This document shows, piece by piece, positions 43,952 to 52,319 of a stretch of DNA of 53,130 nucleotides. Position 1 is the first letter of the stretch; every line of letters begins with the position of its first letter. The position numbers and the translations under genes are program-made. The stretch is from Phenylobacterium sp. (GTDB lineage Bacteria > Pseudomonadota > Alphaproteobacteria > Caulobacterales > Caulobacteraceae), in contig NZ_JAUXVZ010000064.1 of NCBI RefSeq assembly GCF_030680185.1, positions 1-53,130 on the forward strand. The letters are read 5' to 3'. The notes below the pieces were generated by a model. That model was not told the origin of the DNA and searched no databases. It worked only from the letters and a program-made list of their open reading frames with translations.

Positions 43952-44797
43952 TCAGGACGGCTTCACGAAGCGCAGGGTCATGCGGTCGCTCTCGCCGATC
44001 GCATCATACTTGGCCCGGTCGAAGTCGGGGCTGGCGGTCTCGCCCCGAGCGGCGCTCTGGCGCACGGGCGGCAGGGTCCAGACGCCGAAGGGATGATCCT
44101 TGGTGTCCTTGGGATTGGCGTTGATCTCGCTGGATTCGGCGAGCTGGAAGCCGGCCTTTTCCGCTGCGGCGACCACGGTGGCGGTCGAAACATAGCCGTC
44201 GCGCACGCCCTCGACCTCGGGCCGCGGATCGGCGCGGTGCTCTTCCACCGCCAGGACGCCGCCGGGCTTCAGCACGGCGTAGAAGTCGGCCAGGACCTTG
44301 TCCAGCATGCCGTCGCGGGTCATCCAGTTGTGGATGTTGCGGGCGGTCAGAACGAGGTCGGCCGAGCCGGCTTCGCCCAGGGGCTTGGAGGTCGCGCCGA
44401 AGCCGGCATAGCTGATCTCGCCGAACACCGCGGCGTCATCGTACTTGGCGGCGAAGGCTTCGCGGCCCTTGCGGGCGGCGTCGGACAAGGCGGGGTCTTC
44501 GAGGTCGGCGACGCCGGCCACATAGGTCCCCTCGGTCTTCAGAGCATAGGGCGCCAGGATCTCGGTCCAGTAGCCGCTGCCCGGCGAGATCTCGATCACG
44601 GTCTGGCCGGGCTTGAGGCCCCAGAAGACCAGGCTGTCATAGGGGTTGCGGGCGGCGTCGCGGGCCTGGTGAGCCTCGCTCCGCTGCGGGCCGGCGATCA
44701 CCTCGCGCAGGACGGCGTCCTGCGCCTGGGCGGCCGAGCCAAGGATGAGGGCGCCAAGCGCGCCAGCGATAAGGGCGGGGAACTTGTCGTGAAACAT
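43952..44797 (-). CDS. Sec-exported SAM-methyltransferase-like protein
   Basis: A 281-residue paralogue of the next gene. The ATG at 44797 (GGAG 8 bases upstream) gives a Sec signal peptide MFHDKFPALIAGALGALILG, cleavage probably after AQA. The mature part holds FWGLKPGQTVIEISPGSGYW (motif I), VLTARNIHNWMTRDGMLDKV and LKPGGVLAVEEHRAD. Both proteins end in an FDxxxYDAIGESDRMTLRFVK segment. Periplasmic location is indicated by the signal; the methyltransferase activity is inferred from the fold and unproven. Confidence 0.88.
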   Translation of the reverse strand: MFHDKFPALIAGALGALILGSAAQAQDAVLREVIAGPQRSEAHQARDAARNPYDSLVFWGLKPGQTVIEISPGSGYWTEILAPYALKTEGTYVAGVADLEDPALSDAARKGREAFAAKYDDAAVFGEISYAGFGATSKPLGEAGSADLVLTARNIHNWMTRDGMLDKVLADFYAVLKPGGVLAVEEHRADPRPEVEGVRDGYVSTATVVAAAEKAGFQLAESSEINANPKDTKDHPFGVWTLPPVRQSAARGETASPDFDRAKYDAIGESDRMTLRFVKPS

Positions 44798-44879
44798 GGT
44801 CTGGAGCTCCGGCAAGTCGATTGAGGTCGTGACCCTAGAGGCGCGAGCCGATCTGGCAAGGGCGCGCCGCGATCAAGGC

Positions 44880-44907
44880 CTTGAAACCGGTGAAACCCAC
44901 CCCAAAT
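44880..44907 (+). promoter_or_regulatory. Heat-shock (RpoH/sigma-32) promoter of hsp20
   Basis: CTTGAA at 44880-44885, a 14-base spacer and CCCCAAAT at 44900-44907 closely match the sigma-32 consensus (CTTGAA, 13-17 bases, CCCCATNT). It would start a leader of about 105 bases before the hsp20 gene. Confidence 0.75.
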
Positions 44908-44920
44908 CCTCTGACGAAGG

Positions 44921-45020
44921 TGCTGGACTTCCGGGCCTTCCGGCCGCTGACGAGGCCTTCGGGCTCGTCGCAGGTCGCATTTGAACGCAACCTTGCTTAG
45001 CCAAGAAGGATGTGACGCAC
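44921..45020 (+). promoter_or_regulatory. ROSE-like RNA thermometer in the hsp20 leader
   Basis: The final hairpin is CCTTGCTT (44991-44998), loop AGCC, AAGAAGG (45003-45009). It pairs the Shine-Dalgarno AAGG with CCTT and contains TTGCT, the ROSE signature U(U/C)GCU, with a G-G opposition. Upstream, GACGAG...CTCGTC (44949-44969) forms a UUCG-capped hairpin. ROSE elements are known on alphaproteobacterial hsp20 genes. The 5' boundary is approximate. Confidence 0.7.
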
Positions 45021-45476
45021 ATGCGCACGCTCGATTTTTCCCCGCTCTATCGTTCCGTCGTCGGCTTCGACCGCCTGGCGGGCCTGCTGGAAACCGCCGC
45101 GGCCGACGCGGCCACCGGCTATCCGCCCTACAACATCGAACGGACCGGCGATAACGACTACCGCATCGAAATTGCGGTGGCTGGCTTCCGGGCCGAGGAA
45201 CTCGCCATCGAGGTGAAGGAAAACCTCCTCACCGTGCAGGGTCGCAAGGCCGCCAACGAGGAAGCCCGCCGCTTCCTGCATCGCGGCCTGGCCGAGCGCG
45301 ACTTCGAGCGCCGGTTCCAGCTGGCCGACTATGTGGTGGTGACCGAGGCGGCTCTTTCCGATGGCCTGCTGTCCATCTCGCTGCGTCGCGAACTGCCCGA
45401 GGCGCTCAAGCCCCGGCGGATCGAGATCAGCAACGGGACGCCCTCGACCCTGATCGAAGGCGAGAAGGCGGCCTAA
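45021..45476 (+). CDS. Small heat-shock protein (Hsp20/IbpA family)
   Basis: A 151-residue small heat-shock protein, a cytoplasmic holdase. The alpha-crystallin domain spans residues ~35-125 (YNIERTGDNDYRIEIAVAGF; LTVQGRKA; FERRFQLADYVVVTEAALSD; GLLSISLRRELPEALKP). A short disordered tail follows. The ATG at 45021 is 10 bases after AAGAAGGA; the in-frame GTG at 45012 would sit on the ribosome-binding site. A sigma-32 promoter and ROSE-like leader precede it, so both transcription and translation are probably heat-controlled. Confidence 0.95.
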   Translation: MRTLDFSPLYRSVVGFDRLAGLLETAAADAATGYPPYNIERTGDNDYRIEIAVAGFRAEELAIEVKENLLTVQGRKAANEEARRFLHRGLAERDFERRFQLADYVVVTEAALSDGLLSISLRRELPEALKPRRIEISNGTPSTLIEGEKAA

Positions 45477-45507
45477 GGGCCGGCCTCCACAACCCAGGCC
45501 GAAGAGC

Positions 45508-45535
45508 GGGCGGCGCGGTGACGCGCCGCCCTTTT
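45508..45535 (+). terminator. Rho-independent terminator of hsp20
   Basis: A perfect 10-base-pair stem (GGGCGGCGCG at 45508-45517 with CGCGCCGCCC at 45522-45531), loop GTGA, followed by TTTT, 31 bases after the hsp20 stop. Confidence 0.92.
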
Positions 45536-45554
45536 CCGTGGTCGGACAAAAAGG

Positions 45555-46817
45555 TCAGGCGCCGGGAAACTCGAACCCAAGCGCCAGGGACATGTCGGCG
45601 CCCCGCAGGCTCGCGCCCCGCATCAGGGCGCCGGAAAAATTGCAGCCCCGCACATCGGCCTCATCCAGGATGGCGCCGGTCAGGTCGGCGCCCTGGGCCT
45701 TCACATAGCGCAGCTTGGCGTGGTGCAGGTCGCCGCGGTTCACACGGTCGGCGCTGAGCGGCAACGGCCCCAGGATCGCTTCGCGCAGATCGGCCTTGGT
45801 CAGCCGCGCCCCGGCCAGCTTGGCGCCGCGCAGATCGGCCCCCCGCAGGCAGATGCCGCGCATGTCGGCGTTCTCGAGGTTGGCGCCCTGGAGATGGGCG
45901 CCGGAGAGATCGAGGCCGACCATCACCGCGCCCCGGGCGCTCATCACCGACAGGCGCATGTTCCGAAGCCGCTGGTCGAGGGGGCGCAGGTCCTGGTTGT
46001 TGAAGCTGGCCGGCTTGCCCTCACGGCCCCCGGACTTGCACCAGACCTGGTTGGCCTTGGCCATTTCATAGAACTCGGCGGCCTGATCGACCGCCGCCTG
46101 GCTGGGCGCGTGTAGCACCCCATCCATATTGGCGCCAGAGGTGCGCGCGGTGCGAATATCGATCCCGGTCATCACCGCATCGACCAGGCGCGCGCCCTCC
46201 AGATTGGCGCCGGAGACGTCGGCCCAGTCCATGATCGCGCCTTCGAGATTGGCGTCCTTCATGTTGGCGCGGTTCAGCTTGGCGCCGCGCATGGAGCAGT
46301 CGGTGAAATCGGTGGCGAAGGCCGAGACCTCCTCCATCTGGGAGCCGTCGAGATTGGCCCCCTGGAAATTGGCGTGGTCCAGGTCGCCCTGACGCTGATG
46401 ATGGGTGAGCGAGGTCAGGCCCTTGGACGGATGCGGCACGGCGATCTGGCCGACGCGGAAATCGGCCTGGGTCAGGTCGGCCTCGCTGAGGTCTGCGCCT
46501 CGCAGGCAGGCGCCCCTCAGATCGGCCCGGGTGAGATTGGCCTTGCGCAGGTCGGCCTTGCGCAGGTCGCAGCCGAAAAGATTGGCCCGCGACAGATTGG
46601 CGCCGACAAGCCGCGCGCTGTCGAACACCGACGAGGACAGATCGGCGTCCTGCAGATTCCGGCCAGACAGGTCCACGCCGGTAAAGTCGATGAATCGCAG
46701 GGCCGCCAGCTTCCCCCCGGGACGGCCGGTGATGAATCGCTCATGGGCGGCAAGGACCATTTCGATCTCGCCGGGCGAGAGCTTGCGGCGGCCGGTAAGA
46801 GCGATGGCGGCTGACAC
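45555..46817 (-). CDS. Pentapeptide-repeat protein with interrupted helix (420 residues)
   Basis: A 420-residue protein with two blocks of pentapeptide repeats. Residues ~47-115 (VDLSGRNLQDADLSSSVFDS onwards) and ~140-230 form the first. A non-repeat insert follows, with YEMAKANQVWCKSGGREGKP near residue 260, and a second block runs through residues ~290-410. It is collinear with the next gene and has the same insert. GTG at 46817, 10 bases after GAGGGG, is the start. There is no signal peptide or membrane segment. The role is unknown; beta-helical repeat proteins can act as scaffolds or DNA mimics. Confidence 0.85.
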   Translation of the reverse strand: MSAAIALTGRRKLSPGEIEMVLAAHERFITGRPGGKLAALRFIDFTGVDLSGRNLQDADLSSSVFDSARLVGANLSRANLFGCDLRKADLRKANLTRADLRGACLRGADLSEADLTQADFRVGQIAVPHPSKGLTSLTHHQRQGDLDHANFQGANLDGSQMEEVSAFATDFTDCSMRGAKLNRANMKDANLEGAIMDWADVSGANLEGARLVDAVMTGIDIRTARTSGANMDGVLHAPSQAAVDQAAEFYEMAKANQVWCKSGGREGKPASFNNQDLRPLDQRLRNMRLSVMSARGAVMVGLDLSGAHLQGANLENADMRGICLRGADLRGAKLAGARLTKADLREAILGPLPLSADRVNRGDLHHAKLRYVKAQGADLTGAILDEADVRGCNFSGALMRGASLRGADMSLALGFEFPGA

Positions 46818-46897
46818 CTGGACGGTTCCCCTCGGTTGAGCGATCTCGCGACCTTTAGCCGCACAACTGCGACCTAACGGTTAAGAGACCGGTGTTA

Positions 46898-48160
46898 TCA
46901 GATAATATCCTGCAGGCCCCGGGCGCCGCCGCGCCGGGCCCCGGTGATATCGATCTGCTTCAACTGGGCGCCGGTGAAATTGGCCCGGGAGAGGTCTGCG
47001 TCCGCCAGGATCGCCTGGCGCAGATCCGCGCGAGCGCAGTCGGTGTTCTTCAGCGCCGCCCCGGTCATGTTGCACGAAAGCAGGCGATTGGAGCCGATCA
47101 GCAGCGGTCCCATCTGGGCGTCGCGCAGATCGGCGCCCGACAGCTTGGCGTTGATCAGCCGCGCCCCGCGCAGGTCGGCCCGGCGAAGGTTGCAGGCCCG
47201 AAGATCTGCGCCGTCGAGCTGGGCGCCCTGCAGTTGCACCCCCTCCATGTCGAGGCCGTAGAAGACCGCGCCCTTGGCCGACAGGGCCGTCAGGTTGAAG
47301 CCGCGGATCGTCTCCAGGGCGCGCAGATCGGCGCCGTCGAACACCGAGGGGCTTCCCTCCCCGCCGCCGGTTTCGCACCAGCGGGCATGGTCGCGGATCA
47401 TGGTCTTGTAGGGCAGGTCGGCGACGGCCATGCCGGCAGGGGCGTCGGTGAGCACGCCGGCCATGTCGGCCTTGCTGACGTTCCATGAATAGGTCTTGGC
47501 GCCCACCAGGATGGCGTCGCGGAGGTCCGCGCCGGCCAGGTCTGCGCCCGACAGGTCGGCGCCCTGCATGTTGGCGCCCGACATATTGGCCTGTTTGAGG
47601 TTGGCCCGGACGAGCTTGGCGTCCTTGAGGATGGCGTCGGAGAAGTCGGCTCGTGCGGCCATGACGCCTGACAGGCGCGAGCGCTCCAGATTGGCGCCGG
47701 CCAGCACCGCGCCCTGGACCTCGCCCGGACGCGCCAGATGTTCGAGAATGCGCAGCCCCTTGTCCCGGTCGGCTGCGGCGATGGAACCTTCACGCAGGTC
47801 GGCCTCGAACAGGTCCGCCCCGGTGAGGTTCGCCCCGCGCAGGCAGGCGCCGCGCAGGTCCGAGCGCCGCAGGGAGGCGTCGGTCAGATTGGCGCCCTGC
47901 ATGTCGCAGCCAAATAGATTGGCGTTGTCCAGCTTGGCGCCCTGCATCTGGCATTCGTTGAGGCAGGCGCCGGTGAAATCGGCGTCGGCGAGATTGCGGC
48001 CGCGAAGATCAAGACCCGAAAGGTCCTTCCAGGCGAAGACCGCCCGCGCGCCCCCGGGACGGGACGTCCAAAGGCGGTCGTGCCGTGCGCATACCGCGTC
48101 GACCTCAGCCTGGCTCAGGCTCCTCAGTTCGGGGATCGAGGCGGGGCGGGGGGAAAGCAT
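46898..48160 (-). CDS. Pentapeptide-repeat protein, paralogue (420 residues)
   Basis: A second 420-residue pentapeptide-repeat protein collinear with its downstream neighbour. It starts LSPRPASIPELRSLSQAEVD, and shows RGRNLADADFTGACLNECQM, a gap, then MSGANMQGADLSGADLAGAD, followed by the insert MIRDHARWCETGGGEGSPSV and a final repeat block ending GGARGLQDII. The shared WCxxGGxEGxP insert suggests a functional site, as pentapeptide repeats alone would not conserve it. The two genes probably form an operon, 80 bases apart. Function unknown. Confidence 0.85.
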   Translation of the reverse strand: MLSPRPASIPELRSLSQAEVDAVCARHDRLWTSRPGGARAVFAWKDLSGLDLRGRNLADADFTGACLNECQMQGAKLDNANLFGCDMQGANLTDASLRRSDLRGACLRGANLTGADLFEADLREGSIAAADRDKGLRILEHLARPGEVQGAVLAGANLERSRLSGVMAARADFSDAILKDAKLVRANLKQANMSGANMQGADLSGADLAGADLRDAILVGAKTYSWNVSKADMAGVLTDAPAGMAVADLPYKTMIRDHARWCETGGGEGSPSVFDGADLRALETIRGFNLTALSAKGAVFYGLDMEGVQLQGAQLDGADLRACNLRRADLRGARLINAKLSGADLRDAQMGPLLIGSNRLLSCNMTGAALKNTDCARADLRQAILADADLSRANFTGAQLKQIDITGARRGGARGLQDII

Positions 48161-48231
48161 CTGGCGCCGTTAAGGATGGGTTCGCCTGAGGCTAACGCGG
48201 CAAGATTAACGAGCTCCTTCCGACGCTTGCC

Positions 48232-48681
48232 TCACCGGGTGAGGCCGGGCGGACGGTAGTCGGCGTAGAGCGCGCCGGCCGCCTCGGCCAGCAACCCGAC
48301 CTCGCCCAGGAGGCCGGCCTGCGCCAGACGCGCAAGGCCCCGCCCGTCGGCATAGGGCGAGGCGTCGCGGCAGGCCACGTTCACCCGCGCCACGCCCGCC
48401 CCCGCCAGCCGATCAGCGCAGGCGACCGCACCGCTGGACCTGGCGCCGCAGGGCTCCAGGGTGACAAAGGCGACGGCGCCCCGGGCAGCGGCGCCGGCCA
48501 TCTCCAGGGCGATCTCCTCGGCATGTGGCCGCCCGCCGGCGGCCGTCGCCCCCTCGCCCACGACGATGCCCTCGGCCGAGACGATGACGCAGCCGACGGC
48601 CGGGTTCTCGCCGGTCTGGCCCAGCTGGGCGTGGGCCAGGGCGATGGCGCGGCGCATGTGGGCGGGATCGCCCGCTGTCAC
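48232..48681 (-). CDS. RibD-like deaminase domain protein (stand-alone)
   Basis: A 149-residue cytidine-deaminase-like protein most similar to the deaminase half of RibD (diaminohydroxyphosphoribosylaminopyrimidine deaminase). The catalytic HAE is in [14 protein letters not shown] and zinc ligands in [19 protein letters not shown]; the two cysteines are nine residues apart, one more than usual in RibD. No reductase domain follows and no rib genes are nearby. The GTG at 48681 overlaps the gpmA stop by four bases (GTGA), so it is translationally coupled to gpmA. Its substrate is uncertain. Confidence 0.8.
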   Translation of the reverse strand: MTAGDPAHMRRAIALAHAQLGQTGENPAVGCVIVSAEGIVVGEGATAAGGRPHAEEIALEMAGAAARGAVAFVTLEPCGARSSGAVACADRLAGAGVARVNVACRDASPYADGRGLARLAQAGLLGEVGLLAEAAGALYADYRPPGLTR

Positions 48682-49391
48682 GCGGCGGCGGGCAGCGGCT
48701 TGGCCCGGGCCTCGTCGAGATAGCGCGCGGCCAGGGGCTTCAGGTCGTCGGACAGCTCGATCAACAGAGGATTTCCGGTGGGGATTTCGACATCGATGAT
48801 CGCCTCGTCGTCCAGGCCGAACAGCAGCTTGACGATCGCCCGAAGAGAATTGCCATGCGCGACCACCAGCAGGGTGTCGCCGGCGCTCAGGCGGGGGGCG
48901 ATCTCGGCCTCCCAATAGGGCTGGACCCGGTCCAGGGTGGTCTTGAGGCTCTCGGTATTGGGCAGGTGGGCGCCGGCATAGCGGCGATCGCCGGCAAAAT
49001 CGAACTCGCTGGCCGAGCTGAGCGGCGGCGGCGGGACGTCATAGGACCGGCGCCAGATCTTGACCTGATCCTCGCCGTGCTTCTGGGCCGTCTCGGCCTT
49101 GTTGAGCCCGGTCAGCCCGCCATAGTGCCGCTCGTTCAGACGCCAGTCCTTGATCTCCGGCACATAGGCCTGGCCCGCGGCGGCCAGGGCCAGCCAGCTG
49201 GTGCGGATCGCCCGGGTGAGCACCGAGGTGTAGACGCGGTCGAACTGGAGGCCGGCGGCCTTGATCACCTCTCCCCCCTTGGTCGCCTCGGCCTCGCCCT
49301 GGTCGGTCAGGTCGACATCCACCCAGCCGGTGAAACGGTTTTCCAGGTTCCAGCGGCTCTGGCCGTGGCGGAGCAGGACGAGGGTCGGCAC
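48678..49391 (-). CDS. gpmA: 2,3-bisphosphoglycerate-dependent phosphoglycerate mutase
   Basis: Interconverts 3- and 2-phosphoglycerate in glycolysis. The phosphorylated histidine is His9 in [20 protein letters not shown]; the second histidine is in [17 protein letters not shown], and [20 protein letters not shown] has the catalytic acid. The GTG at 49391 with AAGGAG 7 bases upstream gives 237 residues, the standard length; the frame to 49454 adds only a proline-rich stretch. It is co-transcribed with the overlapping deaminase gene. Confidence 0.95.
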   Translation of the reverse strand: MPTLVLLRHGQSRWNLENRFTGWVDVDLTDQGEAEATKGGEVIKAAGLQFDRVYTSVLTRAIRTSWLALAAAGQAYVPEIKDWRLNERHYGGLTGLNKAETAQKHGEDQVKIWRRSYDVPPPPLSSASEFDFAGDRRYAGAHLPNTESLKTTLDRVQPYWEAEIAPRLSAGDTLLVVAHGNSLRAIVKLLFGLDDEAIIDVEIPTGNPLLIELSDDLKPLAARYLDEARAKPLPAAA

Positions 49392-49513
49392 GGGGCATCT
49401 CCTTGGGCGGTCGGGGTCGCCCGTCCGGCTAGGGCTCAGGGGCGGCGGCGTCAAGCGCGCACGCCCCGCCTTGGGCGTGGCCCAGGGCGATGGGAGCGGT
49501 TATATCGAAGCCG

Positions 49514-49759
49514 ATGCTAGATCGTTTCTTCTTTCCGTTGCTCGGCCTCGCCGCCGCCGTGACCATCGCCCTGGCCCTGGTGTGGCCTCAGGGCATAGGC
49601 GCCCGCTCGCCCGGCCCCTTCGGCCATGAGCCGGTCCTGCAGACGCCCGAGATGAAGGCGGCCATGGAACGCCAGACCAAGGCCTCCGAAGCGCGGCTGA
49701 ACAAGGCCCGGGAGACCATGCGCGGTCTGCAGGACCAGGCGGTAGCCCCCCGGCCATGA
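49514..49759 (+). CDS. Small membrane-anchored protein upstream of kdsD
   Basis: An 81-residue protein starting MLDRFFFPLLGLAAAVTIAL, one hydrophobic span followed by a charged, helical tail (MKAAMERQTKASEARLNKAR) that may be coiled coil. The in-frame ATG at 49490 is an alternative start. Its stop overlaps the kdsD start by four bases (ATGA), which argues that it is a real, translationally coupled gene. It does not resemble LptC, KdsC or other known kdsD neighbours. Confidence 0.65.
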   Translation: MLDRFFFPLLGLAAAVTIALALVWPQGIGARSPGPFGHEPVLQTPEMKAAMERQTKASEARLNKARETMRGLQDQAVAPRP

Positions 49760-50721
49760 GCAGTTTCGACGCCGTCGCCGTCGGCCGCCGGGTGCTGACC
49801 GCCGAATCCGCCGCCCTCAACCAGCAGGCCCAGGACCTGGACGAGGCCTTCGTTCGGGCCGTCGATATCCTGTTCGCCGCCAAGGGCCGCATCGCCTGCA
49901 CCGGCATCGGCAAGTCCGGCCATGTGGCGCGCAAGATCGCCGCCACCTTCGCCTCCACCGGCTCGGCCGCCTTCTTCGTCCATGCGTCTGAGGCCAGCCA
50001 CGGCGACCTGGGCATGATCGGCCAGGAGGACGCCATCCTGGCCCTGTCCAAGTCGGGCGAGGTGCGCGAGCTTTCCGACATCCTGGCCTACGCCAAGCGC
50101 TTCGGTATTCCCCTGATCGCCCTGACCGCCGCCCCGGGCAGCGCCCTGGGCCAGGCCGCCGACGTGGTCCTACGTCTGGCCGATGCGCCGGAAGCCACCG
50201 CCGAGGTCAATGCGCCGACCACCTCGACCACCCTGCAGATCGCGCTGGGCGACGCGCTCGCCGTCGCCCTGCTGGAGCGCCGGGGATTCACCGCCAAGGA
50301 CTTCAAGACCTTCCACCCCGGCGGCAAGCTGGGCGCTATGCTGCGCACCGTCGGCGACCTGATGCACGGAACCGCCGAATTGCCCTTGGTCGCCCACGAC
50401 ACGCCCATGCCCGAAGCCCTGCTGATCATGACCGAGAAGCGCTGGGGCATTGTCGGGGTCACCGACGACCAGGGCCGGCTGGCCGGGGCGATCACCGACG
50501 GCGACCTGCGCCGCCACATTGACGGCCTGCTTTCTCTCTCCGCCGGCCAGGTGATGACTCCCGGGCCGAAGAAGATCGTACCGCCCGCCATGATGGCGTC
50601 CGAGGCCCTGGCGCTGATGAGCGATCCGGCGCCATCGGTGACGGTGCTGTTCGTGGTGGAGAACGAACGTCCCGTAGGCATACTGCATGTGCACGACCTG
50701 CTTCGGGCAGGCGTGATGTAG
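49756..50721 (+). CDS. kdsD: Arabinose-5-phosphate isomerase (KpsF/KdsD)
   Basis: A 321-residue isomerase that turns ribulose-5-phosphate into arabinose-5-phosphate, the precursor of Kdo for lipopolysaccharide. An N-terminal SIS domain (IACTGIGKSGHVARKIAATF; ASEASHGDLGMI; LSKSGEVRELSDIL) is followed by FHPGGKLGAMLRTVGDLMH and two CBS domains (residues ~205-320). The length and domain order are standard. It is coupled to the small membrane protein upstream and followed 95 bases later by the phosphomannomutase gene. Confidence 0.95.
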   Translation: MSSFDAVAVGRRVLTAESAALNQQAQDLDEAFVRAVDILFAAKGRIACTGIGKSGHVARKIAATFASTGSAAFFVHASEASHGDLGMIGQEDAILALSKSGEVRELSDILAYAKRFGIPLIALTAAPGSALGQAADVVLRLADAPEATAEVNAPTTSTTLQIALGDALAVALLERRGFTAKDFKTFHPGGKLGAMLRTVGDLMHGTAELPLVAHDTPMPEALLIMTEKRWGIVGVTDDQGRLAGAITDGDLRRHIDGLLSLSAGQVMTPGPKKIVPPAMMASEALALMSDPAPSVTVLFVVENERPVGILHVHDLLRAGVM

Positions 50722-50816
50722 CAACCGTCGCGAACCGGCCTTAGTGGCTTCGCGTTAAGCTGGCCTACGGGCCTCTCGTCCTTACAAGCTGTCGACCACC
50801 CACCTGCGGAGTCCAG

Positions 50817-52319
50817 ATGCTTCTCGCCCCCAGCGCCGATCTCGTCCCCAATACCCTCGCCTATGAGAACCAACCCCTGGTGAAAGCCACGGGCTTCCGG
50901 GAATACGACGCGCGGTGGCTGTTTGGCCCCGACATCAACCTGCTGGGCGTCGAGGCCCTGGGCATGGGCCTGGGCACGCTGATCCAGCAGATGGGCCAGA
51001 CCAAGATCGTGGTCGGCCACGACTTCCGCTCCTACTCGCTCTCGATCAAGCAGGCCCTGACCCTGGGCCTGATCCAGGCCGGCTGCGAAGTGCTGGACAT
51101 CGGTCTGGCCCTGTCGCCGATCGCTTATTTCGCCCAGTTCGACCTGGACGCCCCCTGCGTGGCCATGGTCACCGCCAGCCACAACGAAAACGGCTGGACC
51201 GGGGTGAAGATGGGCGCCCAGCGGCCCCTCACCTTCGGCCCCGACGAGATGGGCCGCCTGAAGGAGATCGTCCTGGGCGGCGGCTGGGAGCTCAAGCCCG
51301 GCGGCAGCCTGACCCACGTCTCCGGCGTCGCCGATCGCTATGTGGACGACGTGGTGGCCGGCGTCAGCCTGAAGCGCCCGCTCAAGGTGGTCTGCGCCTG
51401 TGGCAACGGCACGGCCGGCGCCTTCGCCGCCGAAGCCCTGCGCAAGATGGGCGTGGCCGTGGTCTATGAGATGGACTGCGACCTGGACTGGACCTTCCCC
51501 AAGTACAATCCCAATCCCGAAGACCAGGAAATGCTGCACGCCATGGCCGCCGCCGTGCGCCAGTACGGCGCCGACTGCGCCCTGGGCTTCGACGGCGACG
51601 GCGACCGCTGCGGCGTGGTGGACGACGAGGGCGAGGAAATCTTCGCCGACAAGATCGGCCTGATGCTGGCCCGCGACCTCTCGGAGCTGCACAAGGACGC
51701 GACCTTCGTCGTCGATGTGAAGTCCACCGGCCTCTACGCCACCGACGAGGTCCTGGCCGCCAACGGCGCCAAGACCGTCTACTGGAAGACCGGCCACTCC
51801 TATATCAAGCGCAAGACCGCCGAGCTGAAGGCCCTGGCCGGCTTTGAAAAGAGCGGCCACTTCTTCTTCAACGACCCGATCGGCCGTGGCTACGACGACG
51901 GCCTGGTGGCCGCCGCCGCCATCCTGTCGATGCTGGACCGCAACCCCGACAAGAAGCTCTCGGACCTGAAGAAAGCCCTGCCGGTCGCCTACACTTCGCT
52001 GACCATGTCCCCCCACTGCCCGGACGAGGAAAAGTACGGCGTGGTCGAGAAGATCGTCGCCGAGTACGAGGCCCTGCGCGCGTCGGGCGGCACGATCCTG
52101 GGCCGCAAGATCGCCGACCTGATCACGGTCAACGGCGTGCGGGTGGCCCTGGAGGATGGCTCCTGGGTGCTGGTCCGGGCCTCGTCCAACAAGCCCGAGA
52201 TCGTCGTGGTCGTGGAAAGCACCAGCTCGGCCGACGACATGCGCGCCCTGTTCCACCAGGAAGTGAAGCCCCGGCTGGGCAAGCATCCCCAGGTCGGCGG
52301 CTACAACCAGGAAATCTGA
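50817..52319 (+). CDS. Phosphomannomutase/phosphoglucomutase
   Basis: A 500-residue alpha-D-phosphohexomutase. The phosphoserine loop is VTASHNENGWTGVKMG with the catalytic serine, the metal-binding loop is FDGDGDRCGVVDDEG, the sugar-binding loop region has GFEKSGHFFFND, and the phosphate-binding loop is VRASSNKPEIVVVVES. It interconverts mannose or glucose 6- and 1-phosphates and so feeds nucleotide sugars for surface polysaccharide. Mannose versus glucose specificity cannot be told from this. It lies between kdsD and the UDP-glucose dehydrogenase gene. Confidence 0.92.
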   Translation: MLLAPSADLVPNTLAYENQPLVKATGFREYDARWLFGPDINLLGVEALGMGLGTLIQQMGQTKIVVGHDFRSYSLSIKQALTLGLIQAGCEVLDIGLALSPIAYFAQFDLDAPCVAMVTASHNENGWTGVKMGAQRPLTFGPDEMGRLKEIVLGGGWELKPGGSLTHVSGVADRYVDDVVAGVSLKRPLKVVCACGNGTAGAFAAEALRKMGVAVVYEMDCDLDWTFPKYNPNPEDQEMLHAMAAAVRQYGADCALGFDGDGDRCGVVDDEGEEIFADKIGLMLARDLSELHKDATFVVDVKSTGLYATDEVLAANGAKTVYWKTGHSYIKRKTAELKALAGFEKSGHFFFNDPIGRGYDDGLVAAAAILSMLDRNPDKKLSDLKKALPVAYTSLTMSPHCPDEEKYGVVEKIVAEYEALRASGGTILGRKIADLITVNGVRVALEDGSWVLVRASSNKPEIVVVVESTSSADDMRALFHQEVKPRLGKHPQVGGYNQEI

